From Liolophura sinensis (taxonomy: Eukaryota; Mollusca; Polyplacophora; Chitonida; Chitonidae): 64,000 bases of DNA. The number at the start of each line of letters is the position of its first letter. Positions within the stretch are counted from its first letter, which is position 1. The DNA is taken from positions 18,302,017 to 18,366,016 of the forward strand of contig NC_088307.1 in assembly GCF_032854445.1 (NCBI RefSeq), given 5' to 3'. This document shows positions 23,786-36,476 of the stretch, in pieces. Below the pieces are notes generated by a model, which saw nothing but the letters and a program-made list of their open reading frames with translations, was not told the DNA's origin and ran no database searches. A program made the position numbers and the translations under genes.

Positions 23786-24811
23786 TTTGCTAAATTTGAG
23801 ACTTCTGTTTCCTATCGAAATTGTTTAAGCTTGAAAATTCACTCCACAAACCAACGAGTCGAAAATGCAAACAAGACCTTACAAAACTTGCATCGAAAAC
23901 CGTTACGCAGAATAACGTCAAAGCTGTTTTTGACGGCATTGAAAATTTCTTTGTATTACCTAACTTTTCATATATCGTGTGTCATCCACGTTAAATGAGG
24001 CGAGTAATATTTGTATATTAGACTTACGTGTTCTTCTATGAAACATCTTGTAGTAGCTGAATTTATTGCTCGCATCATACACATTCGTGTACAAATAAGA
24101 ATTCGTGAACTACACGGCGATTAGATGTACAAATTTGGTTTAGTAATATTGTTTCATATTTTGCGAAACAAATGCAATAACTTATTTGGGTTTCACGAAA
24201 TTTTTATCGAAGAAAATCTTTAATGTAAAAGAACTAGTCATAGGATCACCAAGTTGTCTTAGACTTAAACCAGAAGAAATCATAAAAATGGTACAAAATT
24301 CAGACGAAGAAAAGTTGCAGGGAAAAACACATTTGAAAATAAATTTCTGCAATTTTAAGACAATGTAAGTATCAAATTCAGAATTTTAGCAAAAGATCTT
24401 GTTTTGTGATAAATACACAGTTTGATTTATGTCTGGGGCACCGATCCTGAGGTCAGAGGCTACGACACGCTCTCATCAAAGCTTCCCTCAGAAGATTTCC
24501 CTCCGCAAAGGACGTCACATTATGGAGTTAAAGCAGAGAGTAACTTAGGGATTAATGGGTCGAAACATACATTCGTCGGCCAGTGAGGACGTTCCAGATC
24601 AAAATCGCAAGGCCAATTCCCAAAACGACGTATAACGAAAGCCACCAAAGAACCAAGAAATTATACAGAGTATGAAAGAAAGCCGGGAAAATCTGCTTAT
24701 ATACACTAATTGGTACACACAAGATTTATTGGTGTTTTTTTTTATTTGATTATGGGTTAACGCTGTAATCCGTAATATTTTACTTCGCACTTACGCCGCA
24801 CAATGCCTTTT
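23786..24811. other. Intergenic, A/T-rich
   Basis: No gene supported. 24720-24790 is a weak, diverged fragment of the SINE A 3' end in reverse orientation. Confidence 0.45.
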
Positions 24812-25003
24812 GAGCCTCTTAGTCGTTGTGAGTTCAAGTACAGCTCATGTTAGTTTCCTCTCCGGTCTTACCTGGGAAAGTTCTCCAGCAGCCTGCGGAT
24901 GGTCGTGGGTTTCTCCCGGGCTGTGCCCGGTTTCCGCCCACCATAATGCGGGCCGCAGCTGTGTAAGTGAAGTGTTCTTTAGTACGGCGTAAAACACCAA
25001 TCA
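24812..25003 (+). repeat. SINE family A, 5'-truncated
   Basis: It runs from GTGAGTTCAAGTACAGCTCA through CTGCGGATGGTCGTGGGTTT to AGTACGGCGTAAAACACCAA without the usual long tail. Confidence 0.83.
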
Positions 25004-25454
25004 AGGGAACAAAAAAATTACTTAAGCGATTTTTTTACTCTCAGTGGACGAATGCAGGAACAGTTTTCCATGGATCCATGGACAAGTTGAAAACCTCTGG
25101 AAATGGACAATTATATGCTATAATTAAATGTTGATGCTTAATTCAAACTTTCAGTTAAGGAATGGAAGTGAACTAATGAATCTACATTTATTCAGACGTT
25201 AAACCGCTTGGAATGAGGAAATCGTACGCAAATTTTAAATTGGCGTATAGACTACTTTTCATTTGATAGTAAGCGAAAGCCATAAACTAAATGAATTCAT
25301 GACGTCATGTGCAGGGAAAACTGTTCGATTAAATGCCATACAACATATAATTCTAAAATAAAAATACCCATTTTACTTTCAGCATTTAACATGATGTATC
25401 TCTTGTGAACCAGAAGCATGGTTTAATTTAGGACGTTAACTCAAGTTTGCCACC

Positions 25455-26060
25455 AAGATGTTCTACTGCGCATGTCACTGTACTGCTGATACCTATAGCA
25501 ACGTCAGAACGTTGCGTGTACACATACGGCAGCCTTTGCTGAAAGGTACAGGGTTAAAGAGAGATGTAAGTTTGTAATTAGTTATAGACCTACATATATG
25601 TGTACATATATTTTACCAGCTTCGGGGTAACTGGGCGCTAGTTTCAAGTTACCTATAGTTTCTGATGGGAAAAATAAATACGGTAATATAGCCTATTAAA
25701 GTTTCTGTCGTTCATCTTTGCCTTTAAAGCTTTATTCATTAGCCAAACATGAATTTAAAAACACTGGAATTATCCAAAGTTTGAAAAGAACTGCGAATGA
25801 CCTCCTTCATCTAAAATTGTATTTATTTATTTATTCTTTTGTTTTACCCTAAATTGTTATGGCTTTTGTGACGTCATTGCTAGCGTATTAGAAAAGGCCC
25901 TGGTTTGGTAATGTGACGTCAACAATCGCTCATGACCTAAGCGCACTATTGCGCAGGTCACATAAGTTCTGTTGTTTATGGCAACGTCAGATTTTGTGTT
26001 CGGCTTTGTTCAAGACGTATACGTCAAGACGACTGAAAGAAACATGTAAGTTTGTCGTCA
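25455..26060 (+). promoter_or_regulatory. Duplicated promoter or alternative noncoding first exons
   Basis: Two similar segments lie about 480 bases apart. Each has a TACTGCGCATGTCAC or TATTGCGCAGGTCAC block, then ATAGCAACGTCAGA or ATGGCAACGTCAGA. Each ends in a good splice donor (AT then GTAAGTTTG at 25566 and 26046). Two CRE-like GTGACGTCA motifs lie at 25868 and 25913. They sit 0.7-1.2 kb upstream of the unrecognised gene, whose first coding exon has its own acceptor at 26726-26727, so they could be alternative 5' UTR exons. No transcript data. Confidence 0.4.
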
Positions 26061-26189
26061 GTGTACTTTTAGTCTTTACAGTTGTGGAAAATTAGTGCCA
26101 ACTGAAAAGAGAGGGACAGGGCGGTAGGCTTAGATACAATTGAAATGTTAATGCAAAGTGAATGAAGTGTATGTGATAGTCAATGTAAC

Positions 26190-26335
26190 ACACTTTGGAA
26201 GGTTTGCCAGCAACCTGTGTATGGTCTTGGGATTTCTTTCCAAGCTGACCGCCTTCGTGTAAGTGTAATAATCTTAAGTACGACGTACAACACCTGTGAA
26301 AATAAATAAATAAATAAACAAATAAACAAATAAAG
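26190..26335 (+). repeat. SINE family A, short diverged copy
   Basis: TGCCAGCAACCTGTGTATGG, then a shortened body, TCTTAAGTACGACGTACAAC and an AAAT/CAAAT tail. Confidence 0.7.
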
Positions 26336-26744
26336 TGGAAAGTGTCGCTCAATTTGGGTGTCTGCCAGTACGGCAAAGTTGACTGATGTTTGTTCATACG
26401 TGGATGTTATACTGGGAAAAGCAAATTAACTTCCGATTTAGAGGGGTGGGTATTCAAGTCAACATAACCCATTAAATATTAGAGATAAACAAGATGTCGA
26501 CAGTTAAGAGAAAGGGATTAACAGACAACTTAAAAGTATGACAAAATTGAAACATAACCAACACGAGATAAAGATTAAATGCATAATAACTAGACAGGGA
26601 AGTGGTTATTAAATTATTAAAAATATCATAAATTATCATCGGTCTATATACAAAATTATATAAAAAATTCATACATCTTTTTTACACTTTAACTTCATTA
26701 AACTGAAATTGTTTTTTTTATTACCAGCACATTGTAAGACAATT

Positions 26745-29700
26745 ATGGAAGAGTCATTAATTGGAAGGGACAGACTTCCCCCCAAGTTGCAGAAGGGTTA
26801 GTAGAAAATTTTTAAATTTTAAACTTAGATAAGTTTTAGAATGTTCTTCATGGTCACCTATACACGAACACATGCGCTGCCCAAAATCTGTTTTAAGGTT
26901 TAGTGATATAACGTGACTCCCGAAAAATGTTTCTATGTTGACTCCCGAAAAATGTTTCTATGTTGAGAAGTAAAACCTTGTTTCCTAAAATTTGTTACTA
27001 CTTTAAGTGATAAAACTTGTTTCACGAATATGTTACAGTAACTATGTCAATGGATAAAAAGAGTTGTTGTTGAGTAATTGAGTAATAAATTATATCTTTG
27101 CGGAAATCTGCTATTATGTCGAGTGACAAAGACTTGTCTTCGAAATTTGTTACTGTGTTAGGTAGTGGAAAGCCTGTTTTATTTTTAAAAAGGTGTTTTT
27201 ATGAGTATAACACCTTATCTTCAGAGAAAGAGATTGAGGTGGAAGAAAAACATGTGTACTCCCAACAAGAGCCTCCTGTAAAGAGGCTATTCAGTCACCT
27301 GGGGTGGAGATGGGAGGTTCCCACACTGGCCATGTTTACAGTAAGTACACGAAACAAGCTGTGTGAAAAAAGGTATCAGTACGGAGCCGTAAAAGTCACA
27401 TGGTGAAAAAAAGAACTTTTTTTTTAACCTCCGACTTTAAAAGTCGGCAGCCCGACTTTTAAACTGTAACGTTAAAAAATTATGAAGTTGTAAAGTTGAA
27501 AAAAGAGTTATTAGGTATGTAATTATGAAGTGATGATTTGAATTTAGGTAAAAATATTTACTGATATGCACATGGCTATGCAGAGCTTGGGTCAGGGGTT
27601 GGGGAAGAGAAGGAAGGGGGCAGTGGTTGAGGGACTGAAGGAAGGGTGGTGGTTTTGGGGTGTAATGAAAGGTACAACACCGTATAGGTGACAAAAATTT
27701 TTCTCATGACTGTGTTAAACAGTATGTAACATGGGACATATTTCTAATACTTCTGCTTAAAAAATAACCGAAAATTGAACAAAAAATAGACGTTAAGAAA
27801 AAAAATTTACCTATAAGCAATAGGCCCTATCTAAAAATGAAATCAAAGTGTAACCAAATATTGAACCAAGTAGGCCTGTGTGCTATGTTTATTCCTCTGT
27901 CGCAAGTCGCCCTCTGTACGATCCATCATATAGCCTCATATGTGCGCAAAATTATGTGTATTTTCGCTTTCTTGTCACAGCCCACGGACGACGGGGACTG
28001 GTTCCCCGGGAACCTCCCCTCAGAGGTTTACGAGATACTGGTTGGTGGCCCCAGGCTGAAGTGCCTGGATGGCCTGGGCTTTGGTCTGGGCTGGGCCCTG
28101 AGGGGCCGGGTTTTCTACCCTAAAGGTGTGCTGCCTACATCCCTGTTCTCTGGAGATAAGTCGATGGAATATGAATCCTCGGTATGTCACACGTGTCATA
28201 TGCATTAAATAATGCGTTTATGAGTTGGCCGAGTGGTATTATACTGAACTCACAGTGACATTATCAGAGTTACATATGTCATTATGAGTGAAATTTCTGT
28301 TTCATATAGAACGCATACCAGAGTGGTCAACAAAACAAATTGACAACAACAACAACAAAATCATAAGATATTTTATAGACAAAAGATAACAAATTACGGT
28401 GTCACAATTTTTTCAGAAAGCTAATTTCAGCGTTATAAAGTATATACCATACAATACTGTAACAATTTTCGTTTTATACTTATGTTTTGTTAAAATTCCC
28501 GGAAAACGTGATGTCCGATTCTTATATCACGTGGTGGTCGACAGAAAGCGTAGAATATAAGACTGAGAAATCAAATCAAGTTTAATCAAATAAAAAAATT
28601 TCTCCCCCTTTTTTCTCTGCAGCTCTTCCTCAAGGAACTGTTTTTCTCTCTTCGTCAGCTGGGAGAGGGGACAGACCGCGAGTGTGGTGAGTAAATATAA
28701 GATTGTTAAAACAATATTACAAACAAAACATATACATTATCATACATATGAAGCTATAGCTAAGAAACGTCATAGTCAGCAATTTTCTACTCTTTTAACA
28801 CCTCTTTTCAAATCAAGCCTTTACATTTGCACATACTCGTTCATGGTGTGTAAGAGTGGCACACGTCTCTGTTCACAAGTGTTTTATATGAACCGTTTGT
28901 ATATACCTGTACACTGTCAAAAATCTGTAATGTAATTGTTTGTTTCAGTCTACCAGGTTAAATTCACACCTGTGCCTTTGTGGCCAGAGGATTGGCAGCA
29001 CCATCGCCCCAAGGTATGTCCTTCATCTACTTTATGGTAGATACCAGAAGTATATAGACTGTTATACCGTCACTGGATTTGCTGTGAGCTCATACCTACA
29101 TTGACATACATATATCATTTATTTCACATCAGTATTCAATGGAAAGCAGTCCCCAACCGTCTTCAAATAGTGGAATTGTAATTAAGTTAAATAATTTCAC
29201 CGAGTGCCCTGACTGACGTACGTATATCTGGCTTAAAAGAGATTTTAATTTGTTTTCAGCTTCCACGACGAAAGGAATTTTCTAAACTTCATTCGGACAT
29301 CCGAACAATCTGTAAGTAAAGACTCCATGTGTGTTTTATTTTTGTAATTTATTCCTAAGTGTATATTTAATTGAATAATGTACATTTCTTGCGTTTGTGT
29401 CGTTTATTATTCAATGTTGCTTTTTGGGATGACGTTTTGTTGACAAAGAAACATATAGTACTCGTATATTGCTAGGGATGGCGGATGATCAATCCAGCTT
29501 GGACCAGATTCCGCATTCGGCGGGCAAAAGAGACCCATTCTCGAATAATGCGATTGGTTTTATTTTATGAAGAGAGGCACTGAATATGGTTCCACATATC
29601 CAAATATGATCAAAATATACTTTGGTGATCGGAAAGATTGCGTTTTCTTCATTAACATATGTTGTTTTTTCCTCAATCATTTGTCTCTCATTGACTTTAC

Positions 29701-32700
29701 CTGTTATTCCACAGGCCTTCCGATCGAATCTCACGCTAAACATGCCAGGGGGTCTGGGACTGCCGTTAAATCAGCTGGACAGAATTGACGGACTGGTGAG
29801 TTGTAAAATGGAGGTGCATTTTTCTGGAAAGGTCAGTTATGTTTTAGTACATAGTGTCAGTTAGGTTTGGAAGGACGGAGTGTACATTGGAAGGATCGCT
29901 TATACTTTGGTGTAGCCTCAGCTACTTTAGGAATGACGGAGTGACCATCGAAAGGATTGGCTTTGCTTTGATGTAGTGTCAGCTAGTTTAGAAAGGACGG
30001 CTGGTACACGGCTTGGGTTATTCTTTGGAAGTTTGTGCTATTGCTTTGAAGGATTCCCTTTTTGTGACAAATGATACTGTTTTATTAGTGGAATGTGATT
30101 ATTTGGGGGGAGGGGAGGTTGGGAGGGTGGGATATTTCATAACTAGTGATGAAATGAATCCGATTTTATTGACTGATTCAGCAGATGTCTGTCAGAGAAT
30201 TCCCGGAGTCCAACATCACCATCTGGAGAACACCGCAGTTCTCTTCTCCTGACTTCAGCAACCTCCGCACCGCGGCGAACACTCCAATCGAAGGTGAGCA
30301 TTACTAGGTGTTCAGCATGTTTGGTGCACTGCTGTTTGCCAAATTCTAGTTGTCTTGACTTGTTAGATATCATTAAGCACAACATTATAAACTGATTTTA
30401 TTTTTTCCTGAGTCATATGAACAGTTTTAAGATGTTTCAGTTGAACTTTTTCATGTAGAGTAAGGAATATCGAAAAGACTGAATCAAGCAATTAAACTTG
30501 AAGGTATACACAACACTTGTTCGAAGGAAATAGAGAAAGAAAAACTGTTTATGCACACTTCTGCATTCAGTACAAATTTTAATTTAATTATCACTGATTG
30601 TTTAATCCATCTGAATAGCGATGTTACCTGACTAAAGCATTCTTTATGCACCGGTGATTATGAATCTTTCTTCAGCGGACTGTATCGAAGTTTTGTTCGA
30701 CAAGATTTTTGAGAAGGCAAAGACAATTCCTGTTGATCACAACCACATCGAGACATGCGCAGAAGGGTACCCTGTCATGAAGGTGAGAGGTCTGCTCTTA
30801 CTTAGAGCAGTATACAAATGAGCGCGTGCTGGATGATTAACGAAAAAATTACGTTCGAACAAGATGTCAGTAATAAATGTATATTAAGTTAAGTTACGTT
30901 TTGTCTGTAGTGAGGATAAAAACAATCCGAAAAGGCGGCAAATTGAAAACACACATTGATTAATCACTCACAGGGTTTGCATCATTGACAGAATGTTTTA
31001 TTTATCTGTAAAAGTTATCTGAAGGAAGAGGGGAGCAGTTACGTGACCGAACCATGGAAACGCCAACATACCGTGACCTTGACTACCTCTTACTTTGACT
31101 TTGAGAGGTAGAAATGATTTGGTGTAGTGGTATTTATGTATTCGATTGGTGTTTAATGTCGTGCTGAAACGTATATATGACGGCGGAGATGGGAGGAAAA
31201 AACCGGACAGTTACATTTAAGTGTTTATCATGCAAACAGTGTGGCCTAAAATACCAAGAGTTGTTGCATTATGTACAGTTTTATTCTGGACAATGGCACA
31301 ATTTTGTGATTAAATAAAAATGTGACTTTCAGACAGAAGAAAAATATGCATCACTTTCTGTGTCTGTTGAGGAGGAATACGTACCACCACAAGAGGAATA
31401 CGTATCACCCTCCGTGTCTGTTGAGGAATGTGGATCACTCTCCATGTCTTCTGAGGAATGTGGGTCATCCTCCGTGTCTTTTGAGGAATACGGATCACCC
31501 TCCTTGTCTGTTGAGGAATATGGATCACCCTCCGTGTCTGTTGAGGAATATGGACTACTCTCTGTGTCTTGTGAGGAATATGAGTCACTCTCCTTGTCTG
31601 TTGAGGAATATGGATCACTCTCCGTATCTTCTGAGGAATGTGGGTCATCCTCCGTGACGGTTGAGGAGAAATACGTGCCACCACAAGAGGAATACGTATC
31701 ACCCTCCGTGTCTGTTGAGGAATGTGGATCACTCTCCATGTCTTCTGAGGAATGTGGGTCATCCTCCGTGTCTTTTGAGGAATACGGATCACCCTCCTTG
31801 TCTGTTGAGGAATATGGATCACCCTCCGTGTCTGTTGAGGAATATGGACTACTCTCTGTGTCTTGTGAGGAATATGAGTCACTCTCCTTGTCTGTTGAGG
31901 AATATGGATCACTCTCCGTATCTTCTGAGGAATGTGGGTCCATCCTCCGTGACGGTTGAGGAGAAATACGTACCACCACAAGAGGAATACGTATCACCCT
32001 CCGTGTCTGTTGAGGAATGTGGATCACTCTCTGTGTCTTCTGAGGAATGTGGATCACCCTCCGTGTCTGTTGAGGAATGTGGATCACCCTCCGTGTCTGT
32101 TGAGGAATATGGGTTACCCTCTGTGTCTTGTGAGGACTATGGATCACCCTCTGTGTCTTGTGAGGGACTATGGATCACCCTCCGTATCTCTTGAGGAATT
32201 CTCATCCTCATCCATTTCTGTCTTGGACGAGCCTAAACGATCCGGTAAATCCAATATTTTTGTCTTCAAATTACGTATACAATTTACTCACCTTAGACAT
32301 ATACCCATATCTTGATCATATATACATGTATTGAGGGATCAAATCTTGCTTCACTTTATAACAAAACCTTTGGATTCAGACTTCAAGTTTGGCCATAGCA
32401 ATATAAAGGACAGCAGTATGTAAAATAAAACCAGAGCAGCGACAGCACTGTGACAGTCAGCAAAATGTCACATTTATACAGGCCGTAAAATCCTACGTCT
32501 TTTCAAACCGTCCTTGTTTGTTAATGCTTAAATAGTAGCTGAGGACATTAAACATTCCCTAGCATCATGGCTTAAGCACAATTAGTGATGTTAATAATCA
32601 TTTCTTAGACGTCACTGAACTGTAATTACTCAAAATCTGTGATGTGATATCTAATAAACCATAAGGCGAAGAGACATCATAATGTGTTAGATATGTTTGG

Positions 32701-32905
32701 AATAATAATAAAGTTCATTGTTTAGTGAGGATTTATCAGCGAGACTTGCTGATGATATTGGTTTTCTTCATGATTTACAGAGTCCACTGTTGCCATTCTG
32801 CCAAAGACGCGCTCATTCAAGAAGAGGTTGGGCTCCTTCATACGACGACTTTCGGCTGTGCATCTCGTCCCAGCCGGCGCCATTAATTCAACCCACAGTC
32901 TATAA
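26745..32905 (+). CDS. Unrecognised multi-exon protein with a repetitive acidic C-terminal exon
   Basis: Proposed coding exons are 26745-26796, 27225-27340, 27981-28181, 28623-28686, 28949-29013, 29260-29311, 29715-29795, 30182-30293, 30676-30782, 31333-32244 and 32781-32905. The boundaries are GT..AG. Phases agree everywhere except between exons 6 and 7. Exon 6 ends in phase 1, but exon 7 is open only in phase 0, so a small exon may be missing in 29312-29714 or a base is wrong. The product is about 630 aa. The N-terminal 290 residues look globular, with LDGLGFGLGWALRGR, YQVKFTPVPLWPEDW and NMPGGLGLPLNQLDRIDGL. Then come about 300 residues of SVSVEEYGSP-type repeats and a basic C-terminus (TRSFKKRLGSFIRRL). 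No signal peptide or membrane segment is visible and I cannot name a family. The ordered junctions and non-repetitive exon frames argue for a real gene; two extra bases in exon 10 break the frame as given. Confidence 0.62.
29830..30010 (+). repeat. About 65-70 bp tandem repeat, 2-3 diverged units
   Basis: In intron 7 of the unrecognised gene. GTCAGTTA(G)GTTTGGAAGGACGG recurs as CAGCTACTTTAGGAATGACG and CAGCTAGTTTAGAAAGGACG. Confidence 0.6.
31333..32244 (+). repeat. Coding tandem repeat exon (30-bp unit in a 294-bp higher-order unit)
   Basis: Exon 10 of the unrecognised gene. The base unit is 30 bp and encodes SVSVEEYGSP-like decapeptides, about 28 of them. They are organised in a 294-bp higher-order repeat that begins with YVPPQEEYVSPSVSVEEC at 31381, 31675 and 31970. 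An extra C near 31940 and an extra G near 32165 each shift the frame relative to neighbouring units. Removing both gives 910 bases, exactly the phase 1 needed by the last exon, so the exon is likely intact in the organism. Long antisense frames (up to 272 codons) exist because the period is a multiple of three. Confidence 0.85.
32418..32640 (+). repeat. Dispersed repeat E, single-unit copy
   Basis: AAAATAAAACCAGAGCAGCG, then the CTGTGACAGTCAGCAAAATG flank, a TTAATGCTTAAATAGTAGC block and GCATCATGGCTTAAGCA, parallel to 10200-10500 but with only one minisatellite unit. It lies inside the last intron of the unrecognised gene. Confidence 0.65.
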
Positions 32906-34317
32906 AACATCCACCTAAAATGCAAAACTAAAATCGATTCCCAGTTCTGGCCTTGCTGCCAACTCGCGGGCCTCAATATTCACTTGGTTTCGTAAATTCC
33001 TTGAAATTTTCATTTTCGACACACACTTAAGTTTCGACACACACCTGAAAGTCACAGTTATTGACTCAAAATTCCTTTTCCTGGTCCCCATGACCTCAGT
33101 TCCTTCTGTGGACGGTGCTGACTCTAAATTCCACAGGTACAAAAGTCTCAACTTTCCTTTCCCTTTTTCTGATTGGCCATTCTGTATACTTAGTCCCCTT
33201 AGATCCATTGATCTGTTTGGGTTGTTGTATGTGTTGACGTGTGAGGGTGGTACAGTGGGTGTGTGGATGGAGGGTCACTGGCGCGGCATTGGTTTGCCCG
33301 TAAAACCCTAAGTGTGTGTGTGTGAGTGAAAGGTGCCTTAGGGGTCCCTACCCTGGCGCGGCATTGGGTTGTCCGTAAACCCCTGGGGAGTGGTGTGTGA
33401 GGGCCACTCTCATATTCAGCGCATACATACAGCTTACCAGCTCATTGGGAATAAGTACCTGGGTATACAGGTGTGCCAGCAGGAAATAAGGAATGGTGAC
33501 CTGGGTTACATGGGACCCTGAATGGTGAGGAGGAATGGCCAAAAGGGCTAGGAATGAGGCATGTCATGGGAACAGGAATACTAAATTTAATTAAAACTAA
33601 AATTTTTCATAAAAATTGAGCTGGAGGAAAAAATGGTAAGTGAAAGAATTAAGAGCTGGGAGCCGATTTTAGTCAGAAATCTTTAACCACTTTTAGAGGA
33701 ATCATATTTATTTACACATTATTGTATTTACAAGTCTACAAGAATAATATAAACGATTCCGATGTTCCGATTGTGCCAATGCTTTTCTCTAAGAGTTACA
33801 AAATTTTCACAGTTTATACACATTTTGTCATCAATCTTACTGAATATATATTTTCATATTATCACTGAGTTGTTCCTTCAACGTCTGTCTAAAAGACTCT
33901 TGTATTTGCGGGATGTCACTGAACTGTTCTGGTAATACTTTGAATATCTGCCGCAAGAAGGGAAAGGTGATTTGATTGGTTGAATCATATCCGCTGACCA
34001 GATTGGTGGGAAAGGTCTGTTGTCAAGTGGTTAAAGATGTTTCCTTTGCAATCCCTAGTATACTCGAGAAATTTGTTGAAACTCGGCATGGGACACGGAA
34101 TTTGTAGACTTTCGACATGTTTGGAGACGTTCACGCTCGTTTGTTGAGGACCACTTGTCTTCCACCAATGTTATTATGCGAGTCTCTATGTCACACCTGT
34201 GAAAGCCCGCCAGTAACCTGCCAAAGATTACTGTCGTTTACCCTGAGCGCTTTTCGAGCGCTCTTCGTGATGCTAACGCTGGACACACCTCGGCGCTGCG
34301 TGCTGTGAACTGAGATT
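32906..34317. other. Intergenic, little recognised
   Basis: A GCGCGGCATTGG..TTG(C/T)CCGTAAA(A)CCC segment occurs twice, at about 33280 and 33356, with GTGTGTGAG runs between. The 34117-34310 stretch has weak similarity to SINE A-like segments (CTTCCACCAATG..CAGTAACCTGCCAAAG). No gene is supported. Confidence 0.45.
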
Positions 34318-34520
34318 GCCGACCACTCCCTTTTCACGCTGCCATGCCTCCTGGATCATTACCCTAAAGTGTGAAAATCTGGTGGAAATTGAAGCCACAA
34401 TTGATAATGAATACTTGAATATCCTAATTATTGAGTTAACAGGTTATTTAATACTGAGAGAAAACAATATCAAACTGCCTTCGTGCGTTTATATTTCTGT
34501 TGAGTGTACTTTTGGAATCC
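34318..34520 (+). repeat. Dispersed repeat D, copy 1
   Basis: Strongly similar to 63500-63680 (GTGAAAATCTGGTGGAAATT, GAAGCCACAATTGATA, GAGAGAAAACAATAT, TGCGTTTATATTT). Its right end matches the inverted terminal sequence of the element at 63168-63461, so it is probably a related MITE that has lost its left end. Confidence 0.7.
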
Positions 34521-34594
34521 TCCCTATTGTTCTCGCTGAGCACGTCTGCATAGCACAGAAGTCAAACAAGTGAGTCATTCAACGGGGCAACATT

Positions 34595-34770
34595 ATTTAT
34601 TCTTTCATTCGTTTACGCCGTACTCAAGGCTTCACTTATACGACGCGGCCAGCAATATGGCGGGAGGAAACCGAGGAGGGGTCTAGGGGAACCAACCACC
34701 ATTCGCGGGTTGCTGGTAGACCCTTCCCCACATACGACCGGAGAGGAAGCCAGCATGAGCTGGACTTTGG
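34595..34770 (-). repeat. SINE family A, partial
   Basis: Reverse copy from TTTACGCCGTACTCAAGG to CCGGAGAGGAAGCCAGCATG and AGCTGGACTT. Confidence 0.82.
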
Positions 34771-36127
34771 GGCCGTCAAGCAGAACTATAGTGGCTGCAT
34801 ATCTGGCGTGTTGAACTAAATGGCCACAATTGATATACGAAAAATTGAAATCAAAGCCAACTTGGAGACATATTTTGATAACCGGCGTATTATGGACTTG
34901 CAGGGTGCACGATTTTGGATACTGATTTCATTCATTCGACTAAAACATTCTCGGCGTCTTTCCGTTATCACTGAAAACTGTAGACTGCTTCCCTTTGCAT
35001 GAACCCGTCCTAATTACGTACTTGATAAACCTTTTCACCTCTTGGGTGGTTTCAGTTGAACGTTGTTTTGGCCTTGCGATTACTGACCTGGATCGTGATC
35101 GCCACATCGGTTTTCCCGTACATGGCCGATTGTGCCAATTCTGATAATATTGTATGCCAGCTGACTCAGAGCTGCACAAAATGATTACTTTTACCTTGCC
35201 TGTCCAGTTGACAACTTTGATCAGGTCACATCACACTTAGAGCCAGGTTGGACCTTTTTCCACTGTAAAGTGATTCGGACCGCTGCGTAGTCTATTGTTT
35301 ACATTCTGCTTTTTGCGATGAGGTTTTACATATGGGAAAACTAGTCAAGCAGTACACATGTACTGGAACAGAATAATGGCCAGTCCATGTTTGACTTGTG
35401 TCACAATTACGTGGGAAAATCTTTCTCAAGACGTATGGATTTTTTGAACACTGTTGAACAACTGAGCCCTGGTTTTCCGATGTTGAGGCGGGTCTACATG
35501 CGTTCAAATGGCAATAATGAAGGTAGACAATAACTCCACCCAAGTGTAACGAGGCTTACCAGCTGAGGATTTGAACCAATGATCACTGGGCTTCCAGTTC
35601 CGCTTCTACGGATAGACTAAGGGGAAATTCCCATCCACCCCGGGGGTATATAGCGCTTATATTCCACCCTGTTACAATTAAATGGAATAAGCCCCAGAAG
35701 ACAAACTTTGTAGGAAATTAAAAAAAATATTTATTTGAGACTTACGAACAATATATAAAAAAAACTACAATATCACATTCTTTTGGGCAGATTTTCAGGT
35801 CATCTGGGTAAATATGATTGTAGCAGGAAACATGTTTTACTCATTCCTTAAATATCTCAACATGTATCAGCACCATTAAGCCTTTCAAGGTAAATTAGAA
35901 ATAAGAAATGACCGTATTGTAACAGATACATGCAGCTAAATATACCATAGATTAAAAGCTATTTTGAATAGCATTAAAAACAGATTACAATATGGTGAAA
36001 AACAAGATCCGACTTTAAAACCTTTGAAAAAAATAGGTTGCAAAAAGTCTCCATAGAGCATTTAACACATCCGATTTCAGTGTTCCGCAAACACACAATG
36101 ATTTCGGTATTACACAATGATTTCATT
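34771..36127. other. Intergenic, nothing recognised
   Basis: Open frames here (such as 35543-35292 minus) lack domains and splice context. Confidence 0.45.
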
Positions 36128-36476
36128 TCCTGTGAGTGAGTGAGGTTGGGGTTTAACATGGTAGCAATTTTTCAGTCAGGTGAAAACGAACGAGTCCTTA
36201 AGGTGCATGTATGTGTAATGTGCCTCCTTGTTGTTGGACAGATTTCCACCGCTCTTATCTAGTACTTCATCACTGAGACAACTTACCGAAGGCAAGTAAG
36301 CTGCCCCACCCAAGTCATTATGCTGATACCGGTCAACCAGTCGCTGCACTGTCTATTTCATGCTGAATGCCAAGCGAGGAAGTTACAACTTTAAAGTCTT
36401 AGTTACCCGACCAAGGACTGACCCTGGATCTACTGCTCCTGAAGCAGACACTCTACCAACTGTGAAATCCGGACAG
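36128..36476 (-). mobile_element. SINE family B, near full length
   Basis: Reverse copy. It starts with the GAGTGAGTGAGG end, then GGGGTTTAAC, TTGTTGGACAGATTTCCACC, TTATGCTGATACCGGTCAAC, GAATGCCAAGCGAGGAAGTT and the tRNA-like head (CTACCAACTGTGAAATCCGG). Confidence 0.85.

Noticed and set aside
27437..27694. 85-codon minus-strand frame between exons of the unrecognised gene
   Set aside because: Lies in intron 2 of the plus-strand gene, low complexity, no domain.
31310..32147. Antisense frames of 223 and 272 codons over the acidic repeat exon
   Set aside because: They mirror the coding repeat. Exon junctions and phase support only the plus strand.
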